Shown: positions 21,272 to 30,495, counted from the stretch's first letter. The stretch: DNA of 64,000 bases from Lachnospiraceae bacterium (GCA_910575565.1 CAJTFL010000013.1:1-64000), one strand, 5' to 3'. Notes: generated by a model from the sequence alone, not told the origin. Made by a program: numbers and translations.

Positions 21272-22642
21272 TTATAAGAAAAAGATGAAATCGCAAACCA
21301 ATAAGACGATAATCCCTGCCAGCATGGGGACGAATGTACGCTTTGCCACTTCCATAGGCGCTACCTCCGCATACGCTGCCGGGGCGATTACGCAGGAGGC
21401 CACAGGGGACATACTCCGGGCAATTCCGGCTGCTAACTGCATGGAAAGGCAAAGCACTACGGCATCTACGCCAAAAGATTGGGAGATTGCCGGAACCACT
21501 GCGGAGAAGGAGAGGAAGGCGGCGTTTCCCGAGCCGGTCACAAAGGCGGTGGCGGAAATAATGATTACCATAATTACGGTCATGGGAACTGCGCCAAAGC
21601 CCATATTCCGCGCTCCTTCGATGATCGTATTGATTAAGCCGATGGCCTGCAGGCCGTTGGAGAACAGCTCCGCGGCGATGATTAACGTTACGGTGGTGGC
21701 AAACTGTTTTCCCATGCCGTTAAAAAATGCCTGGATGCCTTTGCAGGTTTCCTTCGGGCTGCGCTTTACAAAGATTTCCAGAATCATGGAGATGCAAAGG
21801 CTGATCAGCATGGCGGTGACAACGTTCATGGAAACGGATTTTACGACGAAATCGTTAAATACCATTAACAAAATAAGCGGGATTACGGGAAGCAGGGCGT
21901 AGCAGGCAGGTACGGAATGCTGCGTATCCGGCTGTTTTTTGCCGGCCTGGACGGGGCTTTCGGCGGTTAACGCCTTATCTGCCCGCTTTTGGATCATAAA
22001 ATGGACTGCGGTAATCACAAGGATAATGGGAACCGCTACGCTCATCTGGTATTTCACAAAATATACCATGGTATCGATGGCGGAGGTTTCCGACGCGATA
22101 TTGGTTGCGCCGGAGGCGGGACCCAGATCTAAGCAGGCGGTGGTGGCGATAACCGATACCGCTGAAAGCCTGCTTACGCCTAAGGCGGTTAAAATAGGAT
22201 AGATAGTTGCCATCAGCAGCACGGCAAGCCCTGCCGCGCTGGGGATAAAGATATTTAAGATCTGGCCGATGGTGTAGGCTAACGCCAGCACAAGGTAAGG
22301 GGAGCCGATTTTTTTTAAGGGAGCCACGCAAAGGCGCACCATGGCCTCGCCTGCGCCGATGTGGTTCATGTATTCGGCATATCCGCCGGCGGACATAATG
22401 ATCATCCCGATTGCCGCCACATTTTTTGCTGTGGAATTTTTCAGTGCTTCAAAAGCATCAAATAAAATAAAGCCGGTGCTCTCGTCAGGCGGGAAAATTG
22501 GCTTAATCCCCAATAATTGCGATGCCAGCAGCAGGAGCAGGCCTGCGGCCAGCAGGACGGTATGGGGCTTATATTTCTTAAAGATCAGATAGCCTACCGC
22601 CAATGTTATTAAAATGCCCAAAACATTCCCAATGAAACTCAT
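21272..22642 (-). CDS. DcuC-family C4-dicarboxylate transporter
   Basis: Polytopic membrane carrier with about 12 hydrophobic segments over 456 residues. It shows the family-typical regions SAGGYAEYMNHIGAGEAMV near residue 85 and GSGNAAFLSF plus ARSMSPVASCVIAPAA toward the C-terminus. DcuC proteins exchange or excrete fumarate, succinate and related acids in anaerobes. The internal ATG (codon 6 of the longer frame) is chosen because GTGGAGGAG precedes it. Together with the downstream lyase it suggests uptake of a dicarboxylate-containing substrate or export of the fumarate/succinate product. Confidence 0.88.
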   Translation of the reverse strand: MSFIGNVLGILITLAVGYLIFKKYKPHTVLLAAGLLLLLASQLLGIKPIFPPDESTGFILFDAFEALKNSTAKNVAAIGMIIMSAGGYAEYMNHIGAGEAMVRLCVAPLKKIGSPYLVLALAYTIGQILNIFIPSAAGLAVLLMATIYPILTALGVSRLSAVSVIATTACLDLGPASGATNIASETSAIDTMVYFVKYQMSVAVPIILVITAVHFMIQKRADKALTAESPVQAGKKQPDTQHSVPACYALLPVIPLILLMVFNDFVVKSVSMNVVTAMLISLCISMILEIFVKRSPKETCKGIQAFFNGMGKQFATTVTLIIAAELFSNGLQAIGLINTIIEGARNMGFGAVPMTVIMVIIISATAFVTGSGNAAFLSFSAVVPAISQSFGVDAVVLCLSMQLAAGIARSMSPVASCVIAPAAYAEVAPMEVAKRTFVPMLAGIIVLLVCDFIFFL

Positions 22643-22713
22643 ATTGCTCCTCCACATACAGTTTGATAGAATTAAATGCTACACATAAATTCGCCGGTGA
22701 ATTATTTACTATC

Positions 22714-22742
22714 ATAATATGGGAAACAGGCATACTTTTCAA
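22714..22742 (-). promoter_or_regulatory. Promoter of the dcuC-lyase operon
   Basis: On the minus strand TTGAAA (22737-22742) and TATTAT (22714-22719) are 17 bp apart, about 72 bp upstream of the dcuC start. Nothing else in the 211-bp gap fits as well. Confidence 0.7.
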
Positions 22743-22756
22743 TTGCAATTTTTGCT

Positions 22757-22774
22757 AAAATTATAAATAATTTT
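22757..22774. promoter_or_regulatory. Palindrome, candidate RpiR operator
   Basis: A perfect dyad AAAATTAT-AA-ATAATTTT lies 14 bp upstream of the -35 box of the dcuC promoter. An RpiR-type gene is adjacent, so this is a candidate binding site. The region is AT-rich, which raises the chance of accidental palindromes. Confidence 0.4.
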
Positions 22775-22853
22775 TGTTTATTCTTAACAATTGTATAATG
22801 AATTCCCAGGGATATACAGTGGATTTTTGGAAAGAAGAATTTTTTGCTATCGC

Positions 22854-23687
22854 TTATTCGTACAATACATCATCTGTCTGCTGATACAGCTTTTCCAGCT
22901 CATTTAAGCGCAGGCTGGCTTTTTTGGAGTCCAGGCGTCTCATGGCGGAGGCCATAACGTTTAATATGGCGGTGGCTGAGGAGATTGTGTTGATTCCAGT
23001 TTCATCCCGGTTGGATTCCGTGGTAAACACAATATCCCCATAGGAGGCGGATAGGCATAAGGGGTTATCGGTGATCATAATGATAAATGCTCCCCGGGAT
23101 TTTGCCAGTTTAACAAACTCAGCGGTCATTTTTGAATATCGGGCAAAGGAAACGGCTACAATGGCAGTGCGGGAGGTAATGCTTAACAGGCTGGAAAAGA
23201 AATCGGAGCCTTCCGGGCGGACGGCAAAAACCTTTTCCCGGTATTTTCCTAAAATTTCTGCAAACCAAAGCGCTGCTGGGTAGGTGGTCCGGTTTGCCAC
23301 GGAGAGAACGGCATCGGAGTCTTGCAGGCGCTTTGCCGCCAAGTCCATCTGGGGGATATTCAGCATCTTTTTGGTTTTTTCCAGGATCTCGATTTCGCGG
23401 TTTAAAATCTGGTGGTAAACATTGTCTGCATCCGGCCGTTCTTCTTCTTTGAAGCTGTTTCCTAAAAGCTCGCGGCGCAGTTCGTTTTGCATGGCGGAAA
23501 AACTTTCAAATCCAAGGGTGTAGGCGAAACGAATCACCGTAGTTTCGCTTACCCCCGATTCCCTGCTGATCTTTGCCAGCGTGTTGTAGCTGCTTTCTTC
23601 AAGGTTGGCTAATATATACTGCCCCACTTTTTTCTGGCCGGCGGACAGCTCGTCGATTTTTTCCTTTATGGATTCTTCAAATTTCAT
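22854..23687 (-). CDS. RpiR/MurR-family transcriptional regulator
   Basis: The N-terminal helix-turn-helix domain (about 1-75; LAKISRESGVSETTVIRFA) is followed by a SIS sugar-isomerase-like domain (about 105-240; SVANRTTYPAALW, IVAVSFARYS, FIIMITDN). SIS domains in this family usually sense phosphosugars, but some sense other phosphorylated metabolites. The ATG at 23687 is preferred over 23705 because AAAAGGAAC sits at the right distance. It is divergent from topB and lies upstream of the dcuC-lyase operon on the same strand, so it is the likely local regulator. Confidence 0.9.
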   Translation of the reverse strand: MKFEESIKEKIDELSAGQKKVGQYILANLEESSYNTLAKISRESGVSETTVIRFAYTLGFESFSAMQNELRRELLGNSFKEEERPDADNVYHQILNREIEILEKTKKMLNIPQMDLAAKRLQDSDAVLSVANRTTYPAALWFAEILGKYREKVFAVRPEGSDFFSSLLSITSRTAIVAVSFARYSKMTAEFVKLAKSRGAFIIMITDNPLCLSASYGDIVFTTESNRDETGINTISSATAILNVMASAMRRLDSKKASLRLNELEKLYQQTDDVLYE

Positions 23688-23719
23688 GGTTTTGTTCCTT
23701 TTCATAGATGTTTGCCTTG

Positions 23720-23748
23720 ATTATACGTTGTTTTTCTGCGATAAACAA
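23720..23748 (-). promoter_or_regulatory. Promoter of the rpiR-type gene
   Basis: On the minus strand TTGTTT (23743-23748) and a consensus TATAAT (23720-23725) are separated by 17 bp, 33 bp from the ATG. Confidence 0.72.
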
Positions 23749-23822
23749 TAGGTTTATGTCTGGATCATTAGATTGACGGCATCCTTTCCATGAACTATAC
23801 TGGTACAAGGAGGAAGTTAACC

Positions 23823-26108
23823 ATGAAATCACTAGTTATTGCGGAAAAGCCTTCCGTGGCCCGGGACATTGCCCGGGTATTAAAATGCGGGAAACAGATT
23901 AACGGAGCCATGGAAGGCTCTTCTTACGTCGTGACTTGGGGACTGGGCCATCTGGTAACGCTGGCGGATCCGGAGGATTACGACAAGAAATATAAGGAAT
24001 GGAAGATGGAGGATCTTCCCATGATGCCAAAGCCCTTTAAGCTGGAGGTGATCCGCCAGACGGCCAAGCAGTACCAGGCGGTAAAGGCTCAGCTTTTCCG
24101 GAAGGATATCGGCGGCATTATTATCGCCACGGACGCGGGGCGGGAGGGGGAGCTGGTGGCCAGGCTGATTTTAAAGAAGGCGGAATGCAAAAAGCCCATT
24201 AAGCGCCTGTGGATCTCTTCTGTGACGGATAAGGCGATTCGGGAAGGCTTCTTGCGCCTTAAGGACGGGCGGGAGTATGACAAGCTGTATGACGCGGCCA
24301 TGTGCCGGGCGGAGGCGGACTGGCTGGTGGGGATTAACGCCACCAGGGCCTTAACCTGCAAATATAATGCCCAGCTTTCCTGCGGCAGGGTGCAGACGCC
24401 CACCTTGGCCATGATTGCCGCCAGGGAGAAGGAGATAAAAGGCTTCGTGCCAAAGCCTTATTACGGCCTTAAGGCGGACTGGAAGCAGGGGGACGGCGGG
24501 CATCTTTCCCTGGCCTGGCAGGACGGGAAATCCGGGAGCCTGCGCTCCTTTGACAAGGCCAGGATGGAGGAGCTAAGGAAAAGGCTCCAGGGGCAGAAGG
24601 GGATGGTGGAGGATATCCGCCGTTCGGTGAAAAAGACCCCTGCGCCGCTTTTATACGATTTAACGGAGCTGCAGCGGGAAGCTAACCGCCGGTTTAATTA
24701 TTCCGCCAAGGATACCTTAAACATTATGCAGCGGCTGTATGAAAACCATAAGGTGCTTACGTATCCCCGGACGGATTCCCGGTACTTAAGCAGCGATATC
24801 CTGCCTACCATCAAGGAACGCCTTGCCGCCTGCGGCGTGGGGCCGTACAAAAAGGCGGCGGCCAAAGCAGGGCGGCAGGCGCTTCCCGCAAAGCCCTTTT
24901 TCGTGGATAACGCCAAGGTTTCGGATCACCATGCCATTATCCCCACGGAGCAGTTCGTCCAGCTTGATCATATGACGGTAGATGAGCGGCGGATCTATGA
25001 TCTGGTGGTCAGGCGCTTTTTGGCGGTGCTGTACCCGCCTTGTGAGTATGAGCAGGTCAAGCTGACGGTCGGGGTAGAAAAGGAGTGCTTTTTAGCCCAT
25101 GGGACGGTGGTAAAGAATTTGGGCTGGCGGGAAGTGTATGAGGGCGGCAGCGCCATGGAGGAAGGGGGTTTTGATGCCTTTGGAAACTGGAAGGAAGACC
25201 TTTCGGAAGAGGAGGGATACCAGGAAGAGACCGCCTTTAAGGCAGGTGGCGGGGAGGTGTCTGGGCGGCTTTCGCTGCTGAAAAAGGGAGACTTGACCGG
25301 CTCCCTGACGGTGGCGATGACCGAGGGAAAGACGAAGCCTCCTGCGCCCTTTAATGAGGCTAGCTTGCTGTCTGCCATGGAAAATCCGGCGGCTTACTTG
25401 GAAACCAAGGATAAGGCTATGGCAAAAACCCTTGGGGAGACAGGTGGCTTAGGGACGGTGGCTACCAGGGCGGATATTATCGAAAAGCTGTTTTCCTCTT
25501 TCCTGGCGGAGAAGCGGGGAAAGGATATTTTCCTTACCGCTAAGGGACGCCAGCTTTTGGAGCTGGTTCCGGAGGATTTAAAGAAGCCGGAGCTGACGGC
25601 TCAGTGGGAGATGAAGCTGGCAGGGATTGCTGGGGGCAGCCTGAAGCGGGATGTGTTTATGGAGGAAATCCGGGGATATTCCCTCCAGCTGATCACCCAG
25701 ATCCGGATGGGGGAGGGGACATTTCGCCATGAGAATTTAACCAATACCAAATGCCCGGACTGCGGGAAGCGGATGCTTTTGGTGAAGGGGAAAAACTGCG
25801 AGATGCTGGTGTGCCAGGATCGGGAGTGCGGCCACCGGGAAACCATTGCCCGAACTTCCAATGCCCGCTGCCCCGTGTGCCATAAGAAAATGGAGCTTCG
25901 GGGGAAGGGGGACGGGCAGATTTTCGTCTGCAAATGCGGCTATAAGGAGAAGCTGTCCGCATTCCAGGAGCGGAGGAAGCGGGAAGGGGCAGGCGTGACG
26001 AAAAAGGATGTGGCCCGGTATATGAATCAGCAGAAGAAGGAAGCCAGCCAGCCGGTGAACAATGCCTTTGCCGTGGCTCTGGCGGGAATCAAGCTGGAGG
26101 AAAAGTAG
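23823..26108 (+). CDS. topB: DNA topoisomerase III
   Basis: Type IA topoisomerase that decatenates DNA and resolves recombination intermediates. The N-terminal Toprim domain shows EKPSVARDIARVL and ATDAGREGELVARLI. The active-site Tyr is in VLTYPRTDSRYLS (near residue 310), and SCGRVQTPTLAMI is a further conserved block. The C-terminus carries two zinc modules: one built on CPDCGKR and CQDRECGH, the other on CPVCHKK and CKCGYKEK. The length is 761 residues. ATG 23823 follows CAAGGAGG. The copy appears intact and could be chromosomal housekeeping; TopB copies on mobile elements also exist, but no conjugation genes are seen here. Confidence 0.94.
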   Translation: MKSLVIAEKPSVARDIARVLKCGKQINGAMEGSSYVVTWGLGHLVTLADPEDYDKKYKEWKMEDLPMMPKPFKLEVIRQTAKQYQAVKAQLFRKDIGGIIIATDAGREGELVARLILKKAECKKPIKRLWISSVTDKAIREGFLRLKDGREYDKLYDAAMCRAEADWLVGINATRALTCKYNAQLSCGRVQTPTLAMIAAREKEIKGFVPKPYYGLKADWKQGDGGHLSLAWQDGKSGSLRSFDKARMEELRKRLQGQKGMVEDIRRSVKKTPAPLLYDLTELQREANRRFNYSAKDTLNIMQRLYENHKVLTYPRTDSRYLSSDILPTIKERLAACGVGPYKKAAAKAGRQALPAKPFFVDNAKVSDHHAIIPTEQFVQLDHMTVDERRIYDLVVRRFLAVLYPPCEYEQVKLTVGVEKECFLAHGTVVKNLGWREVYEGGSAMEEGGFDAFGNWKEDLSEEEGYQEETAFKAGGGEVSGRLSLLKKGDLTGSLTVAMTEGKTKPPAPFNEASLLSAMENPAAYLETKDKAMAKTLGETGGLGTVATRADIIEKLFSSFLAEKRGKDIFLTAKGRQLLELVPEDLKKPELTAQWEMKLAGIAGGSLKRDVFMEEIRGYSLQLITQIRMGEGTFRHENLTNTKCPDCGKRMLLVKGKNCEMLVCQDRECGHRETIARTSNARCPVCHKKMELRGKGDGQIFVCKCGYKEKLSAFQERRKREGAGVTKKDVARYMNQQKKEASQPVNNAFAVALAGIKLEEK

Positions 26109-26117
26109 GGGTGTGGG

Positions 26118-27149
26118 ATGAAGGTAGTCTATGATCGGAAAAAAGAAGGGATCCGGATACTTCGGTGCTTCGGGTATGACGGCCAGGCGGAGCTGCCGGA
26201 TACGATTGACGGCTGCCCGGTGACGGAATTAGGACCGTATCTTTTCGCGGAAACCATCAGGCGGTTTGAGCCGGGGGAGGTTTTTTTGGCAGAGGTTTCC
26301 GGGGAGGCGGGCCAGGAAGCCTGCAGCCTTAAGGAAGGCAGGATAGGGGATGGCTCCTGGAAAGAAATGGAATCCCTCAAAGACGGCACGCCGGTATTAA
26401 AAGGCGTGGGCCTGCGTGCACTTTCCCTCCCCTCCGGTTTGGAAAAGATAGGCGCTTATGCCTGCTATAACTGTGAAAACCTGGAGGAAATAACCTTTTC
26501 CTGGATGCTGCGGGATCTGGGAGCCGGGCTTTTTACCGGCTGCCATGGGATCCGAAGGCTGACGGTATCCCTGCCTTCTGGCTGCCAGTGCTGCTTAAAG
26601 GAGATGTTAGCCGAGCTGCGGCAGACCCTTAGGGTGACGGTCTTGGATGGGAAGAGCCAGGTGCAGGCGAAGCTTCTGTTTCCGGAGTATTACGAGGAAG
26701 CCATTGAGAATACGCCGGCCAGGATCCTGACCCAGGAGATGCATGGCTGCGGCCACCGCTACCGGAATGCCTTTAGCGGGAAGGATTTCCAGTACCTGGT
26801 TTACGACAAGCTGTTTCCCCATATCAAAGTGCAGGAAAAGCCGGAATTGGTGACGGAGCTGGTGCTGGGGCGGCTGATGTATCCGGTTATGCTCCAGGAT
26901 GAGCGGAAGGAAATTTATGAAGAGTACGCCGCCGCCCATGGCCGGGAGATTGTCCGGGTGGCAAAGGAAGGGCAGGAGATAAACATTTTGCGGTTTGCCG
27001 CCCGTGCGCCCTGGTGCGGCGTGGGATGCCTGGAAGAAATGCTGGAAGAAGCCAGGCAGGAAAGGGATGCCCAGTTCCTTGGGTTCCTTATGGATGTCCG
27101 CCATGAAAGAAAAGCGTCCCCTAAAGGGAAAAGAAGGTTTGAGCTGTAA
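26118..27149 (+). CDS. BspA-type leucine-rich-repeat protein with a conserved C-terminal region
   Basis: Starts 9 bp after topB. Residues 1-30 and 95-150 carry leucine-rich elements of the BspA type (YDGQAELPDTIDGCPVTELG, LPSGLEKIGAYACYNCENLEEI). There is no signal peptide, so it is probably intracellular, unlike classical surface BspA proteins. The C-terminal half (about 185-330) is helical and Glu/Arg-rich, with YRNAFSGKDFQYLVYDKLFP; I do not recognise it. An MoxR/VWA cassette follows on the opposite strand. A role cannot be assigned. Close coupling to topB is the only clue and may be incidental. Confidence 0.7.
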   Translation: MKVVYDRKKEGIRILRCFGYDGQAELPDTIDGCPVTELGPYLFAETIRRFEPGEVFLAEVSGEAGQEACSLKEGRIGDGSWKEMESLKDGTPVLKGVGLRALSLPSGLEKIGAYACYNCENLEEITFSWMLRDLGAGLFTGCHGIRRLTVSLPSGCQCCLKEMLAELRQTLRVTVLDGKSQVQAKLLFPEYYEEAIENTPARILTQEMHGCGHRYRNAFSGKDFQYLVYDKLFPHIKVQEKPELVTELVLGRLMYPVMLQDERKEIYEEYAAAHGREIVRVAKEGQEINILRFAARAPWCGVGCLEEMLEEARQERDAQFLGFLMDVRHERKASPKGKRRFEL

Positions 27150-27188
27150 GGCTTTTCGCGGAAAGAAGGAAGAGGGTAAAAGCAAAAA

Positions 27189-27241
27189 CTGCCGCAAAGG
27201 GGCTGTCTGCGGTTTTGCGGCAGTCCTTTGCGGCAGCTTTT
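27189..27241 (+). terminator. Nested stem-loop terminator after the LRR gene
   Basis: The outer arms CTGCCGCAAAGG and CCTTTGCGGCAG are perfect. An inner stem with GGCTGTCTGC and GCGGCAGTC extends them, and CTTTTG follows. It lies between convergent transcription units. Confidence 0.65.
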
Positions 27242-27283
27242 GCGGTCAGTGATTTTTGCTTTAGGCTAAAGCCTTAACTTCGG

Positions 27284-27487
27284 TTACGCTGCCATTTCCC
27301 GGTTTTTCCCGTAGAAGGTCAGCAGGTACAGGCCGCACAGGCCCACCACGGCATAGATGATCCGGGACAGCCAGTTGCTCCCCAAGAGGAAGGATACCAG
27401 GTTAAAATCAAAAAAACCGATAAGCCCCCAGTTTACGGCGCCGATAATGCCGATGGTAAGTGCGGTCAGGTCTAACGTTCTGTTCAT
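27284..27487 (-). CDS. DUF378-family small membrane protein
   Basis: A 67-residue protein with two membrane helices and the DUF378 pattern LTIGIIGAVNWGLIGFFDFN, ending in LCGLYLLTFYGKNRE. The ATG at 27487 has AAGGAGGG upstream, whereas the longer frame starting at 27580 lacks support. It is last in the minus-strand cluster with the MoxR gene, about 105 bp downstream of it. The function is unknown for the whole family. Confidence 0.82.
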   Translation of the reverse strand: MNRTLDLTALTIGIIGAVNWGLIGFFDFNLVSFLLGSNWLSRIIYAVVGLCGLYLLTFYGKNREMAA

Positions 27488-27592
27488 AAGAAAACCCTCC
27501 TTAACGACTGTCAGCCTGCCTGCTGCCGTGAGCCTGCGAAAAGAGATTGGCGCAAAAGACCCATGGGAAAAGGGCAGCACACAAGCTTACCA

Positions 27593-29110
27593 TTAAGGTT
27601 TCCCGCAAACCGCATTTTTATCCATAATGCGGGCAATTTCCTGCTCCGTATCGTCGAAAAGCAGCCGTTTATTATACTGGTAATATCGCTTGCAGTCGTA
27701 CTCCTGGAGGAATTTGGTGCAGTAAAAATTGGTATTTAATTCCGTTACAAAAATTACCATTTCCTGGCTGTCGCCGAAGGCAGCCTCCATGAAATCAAAG
27801 CCGTGTTCCAGCATTTGCCCGGCCTGGCTAAAGCAGGCCTCAAAGGCATCGCTGTCCTTGGCAAACTGTTCCCGCAAAAATTCCCAGCCAGCCTTGGCAT
27901 CGGGGCTGCTTCCTGACTGACGGCAGCCCGATTCCCATTGGAGCAGCAGGTTTTGGTAACGCTCTAAGGCGGCGAAAAGCCTGCGGTAAAGAAGGTCTTC
28001 CTTCCGGGTCAGCAGCTCCTGGCGCTTTAACTGCTCCCACTGGCTTTGGGTACGGGCGATTAAATCGGAGAGCTTTCCATCCTTTACGCTCCTTAGCCCC
28101 TCCATCAGCCGGGCAGTGACTTCTTCCTTTTCGGAAAGTTCCCGGAAGGTGCTGCCCAGCTTAGATAAAAGGAGGCCAACCAGGCTTAGCTTTTCATCGA
28201 AAGAAGCTTTGGCAGCCTGGTCGCACAGGCTTTCTTTGATGATTCCCGAGAGGATTTCCTCTACCTGGTAATCGTTTTGGTATTTCTCATAAAGGGTCAA
28301 GTAATTGGCAAAATCCTTGGCGATTTTCGGGTGCTGCAGGTACTGGAAGATCACTTCCCTGTCCGTCGTTTTCCCCAGCCGTTCATACGCATCCATAAAG
28401 CGGGACAGATCCTCCCAGCCTCTGGGGGTGGCGAACAGCTTGCCGTCTACCGTGGTTTCAATATGGCAGAAATATTGGGGTTTAATCTTCAAATAGGAAA
28501 GGATGGCCGGGTGGATCTGCTCCCTGCAGGCGTATTCCAGCCAGGCATCAAAATCCGGCTCAACCAAGATCCGCTTGATCCGGTCTAAGGTGACTACGTC
28601 AAATTCCCGGACGGATTTATTGTATTCCGGCGGGTTCCCGGCAGCCGCGATCACCCAGCCCTCCGGAATCCGGTGGTTCCCGAAGGTTTTGCACTGCAAA
28701 AACTGCAGCATGGTGGGGGCGAGGGTTTCGGAAACGCAGTTGATTTCATCGATAAACAGGATCCCTTCCTTAAGGCCGGTGGCCCGGATCTTTTCATAGA
28801 TGGCGGCCACGATCTCGCTCATGGTATATTGGGTAATGGCGTATTCCTTCCCCTCGTAGGTTTTTTTCTCGATAAAGGGAAGGCCTACGGCGCTTTGGCG
28901 GGTGTGGTGGGTAATGGTGTAGGCCACCAGGCCGATGCGGCATTCCTTGGCAATCTGTTCCATAATCTGGGTTTTCCCGATTCCCGGAGGGCCGATAAGC
29001 AGCACGGGGCGCTGGCGGATGGGCGGGATGGCGTAAGCCCCGTAAGCGTCCTTGTCCAGATAAGCTTCAATCGTGTTCTTAATTTCTTCTTTTGCCCGTT
29101 TAATGTTCAT
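27593..29110 (-). CDS. MoxR-type AAA+ ATPase
   Basis: AAA+ ATPase that in this family acts as a chaperone or remodeller together with a von Willebrand A-domain partner. Walker A is GPPGIGKT (about 40-47), Walker B is GILFIDEIN (about 116-124), and sensor 1 is AAAGNPPE. Arg-finger and lid regions follow to about residue 300. The C-terminal 200 residues form a helical extension specific to this subfamily. It overlaps the preceding VWA gene by 11 nt, so the two are translationally coupled and very likely work as a pair. The substrate is unknown. Confidence 0.92.
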   Translation of the reverse strand: MNIKRAKEEIKNTIEAYLDKDAYGAYAIPPIRQRPVLLIGPPGIGKTQIMEQIAKECRIGLVAYTITHHTRQSAVGLPFIEKKTYEGKEYAITQYTMSEIVAAIYEKIRATGLKEGILFIDEINCVSETLAPTMLQFLQCKTFGNHRIPEGWVIAAAGNPPEYNKSVREFDVVTLDRIKRILVEPDFDAWLEYACREQIHPAILSYLKIKPQYFCHIETTVDGKLFATPRGWEDLSRFMDAYERLGKTTDREVIFQYLQHPKIAKDFANYLTLYEKYQNDYQVEEILSGIIKESLCDQAAKASFDEKLSLVGLLLSKLGSTFRELSEKEEVTARLMEGLRSVKDGKLSDLIARTQSQWEQLKRQELLTRKEDLLYRRLFAALERYQNLLLQWESGCRQSGSSPDAKAGWEFLREQFAKDSDAFEACFSQAGQMLEHGFDFMEAAFGDSQEMVIFVTELNTNFYCTKFLQEYDCKRYYQYNKRLLFDDTEQEIARIMDKNAVCGKP

Positions 29111-30443
29111 GATGGTTTCCCCCTTGGATAAGTTCCTCCGGTGAGAGGATGATTTTCATTGCCCAGCCGGGAACGGAAATATCGGAATAATTTTCTTCGA
29201 TAAAGACGAAAACGGTGTCGTAGGCCGGTTTTTGGACGGGATAGATCCCTTTCCCATCGGTGAAGTAAATCAGACCCTTCAGGTGCTTAAGCTCACCGGT
29301 TTTGCAGAGGCCGGACACGTATTCAAAGGCAGGGCGGAAATCCGTCCCTCCGTGGCCGATTACGGTAAACTGCTCTAAGTAGGACTTCATGTCCTCCCGG
29401 CATCGGATTACCGTGTCTGAGCGGATTTTTTCGTCGCACTGGAGGATATGGATATTTACCTGATGGAAATAGCTTTCCTCTTGGGAGAGGACGGAGTACG
29501 TTTCCTCTAAGAACCGGCGGATTAAATCCCCGGAGCAGGACATAGACGTATCGATGACGATGGCAAAGTCCTGGATCCGGAAAACCTCCCGGGTTTCCAA
29601 AGGCTCTACCAGGGGCATATTCCCGTAGAGGGACAGGCCGTAGGTGTAGAATACCGGGTCGAAGGAATCGGGATCTACCTGGATCTCCTCCCGCAGGACG
29701 GCAAATTTTTTCAGGAAAGACCGGTAGTCATACCGCTCACGGTTCTCCGCCTGCACCTGCTCTAAAAGGGTGTGCCCGTCCTCCGAAGGGTCTTTAGCGC
29801 CCAAGGTTTCCATCTCTGTCTGCAGCCTTTCCCGGTGATCCTTCCACTGGTTTTGGCGGCGGATCATTTGGCTTTTAGGCATTTCCCGCTCCCATAAATC
29901 GTGGCTGTCCCGGTAAAATTCCAGGGCCAGCCGTTCCAGCTGCTTTGGGTTAAAGTCCATATCCTGCAGGGCCTTATCGATTCCTTCTGCGTTCATGACT
30001 GCAAGATTCTGCCGCTGCAGCCTTAGGTAAATTTCCCGCCGTGGCATGGATAAGGGGAGGTGGACGCATTTTTGGTACAGGTGGTCGATGATGGATTCTA
30101 CGGCAATGTCGCAGGCTAGGTTCCACAGGGAGGGCAGGCGGCCCTTCCGGTTATCCGTATGGCCGAAGAGGCAGTGGAGCATCATATGGAGAAAGGTCCG
30201 GTTTACCAAGGTGCGCCCCTGGCGGTAAAGGTTTAGCAGATATTCCGGCCCGTAACAGATCAGGAAACCGTCCGTGGCGATCCCGGCTCGGCTCCAATCG
30301 GCCTCAAAGCCAAAGCTGCTTAAGGCGATATCAAAGTAGCGCATATTGACGTACAGCTCATTTCGGGAAGCGGAAAGGATTTTTGTGCATAATTCCACCA
30401 GCTCCAGCTCGCCAAGCTGTTGCTGCCTTATAGGGTCAGTCAT
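29100..30443 (-). CDS. VWA-domain protein with N-terminal metallopeptidase-like domain lacking the catalytic Glu
   Basis: Resembles the DUF2201/COG3864 family (putative metallopeptidase domain plus VWA-like domain). The N-terminal part has the zinc-site spacing at His86, His90 and His95 in FLHMMLHCLFGH, but the HExxH glutamate is replaced by Met87, so peptidase activity is doubtful. The second block SLWNLACDIAVE fits the family. The C-terminal VWA domain has an intact MIDAS Asp298-x-Ser300-x-Ser302 (IDTSMSCSG), and further ligands GGTDF and DGKG. It is co-transcribed with the MoxR gene (11-nt overlap) and a DUF3783 gene upstream. Confidence 0.85.
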   Translation of the reverse strand: MTDPIRQQQLGELELVELCTKILSASRNELYVNMRYFDIALSSFGFEADWSRAGIATDGFLICYGPEYLLNLYRQGRTLVNRTFLHMMLHCLFGHTDNRKGRLPSLWNLACDIAVESIIDHLYQKCVHLPLSMPRREIYLRLQRQNLAVMNAEGIDKALQDMDFNPKQLERLALEFYRDSHDLWEREMPKSQMIRRQNQWKDHRERLQTEMETLGAKDPSEDGHTLLEQVQAENRERYDYRSFLKKFAVLREEIQVDPDSFDPVFYTYGLSLYGNMPLVEPLETREVFRIQDFAIVIDTSMSCSGDLIRRFLEETYSVLSQEESYFHQVNIHILQCDEKIRSDTVIRCREDMKSYLEQFTVIGHGGTDFRPAFEYVSGLCKTGELKHLKGLIYFTDGKGIYPVQKPAYDTVFVFIEENYSDISVPGWAMKIILSPEELIQGGNHHEH

Positions 30444-30495
30444 AGGCGTGGCCTCCTGTCTCGGTTATAGTGCGCCAAGGCGCTTAAGCCTCCAG

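Noticed and set aside
23823-27149. topB as the mark of an integrative conjugative element
   Set aside because: No relaxase, type IV secretion, integrase or attachment repeats are seen on either side; neighbours look chromosomal.
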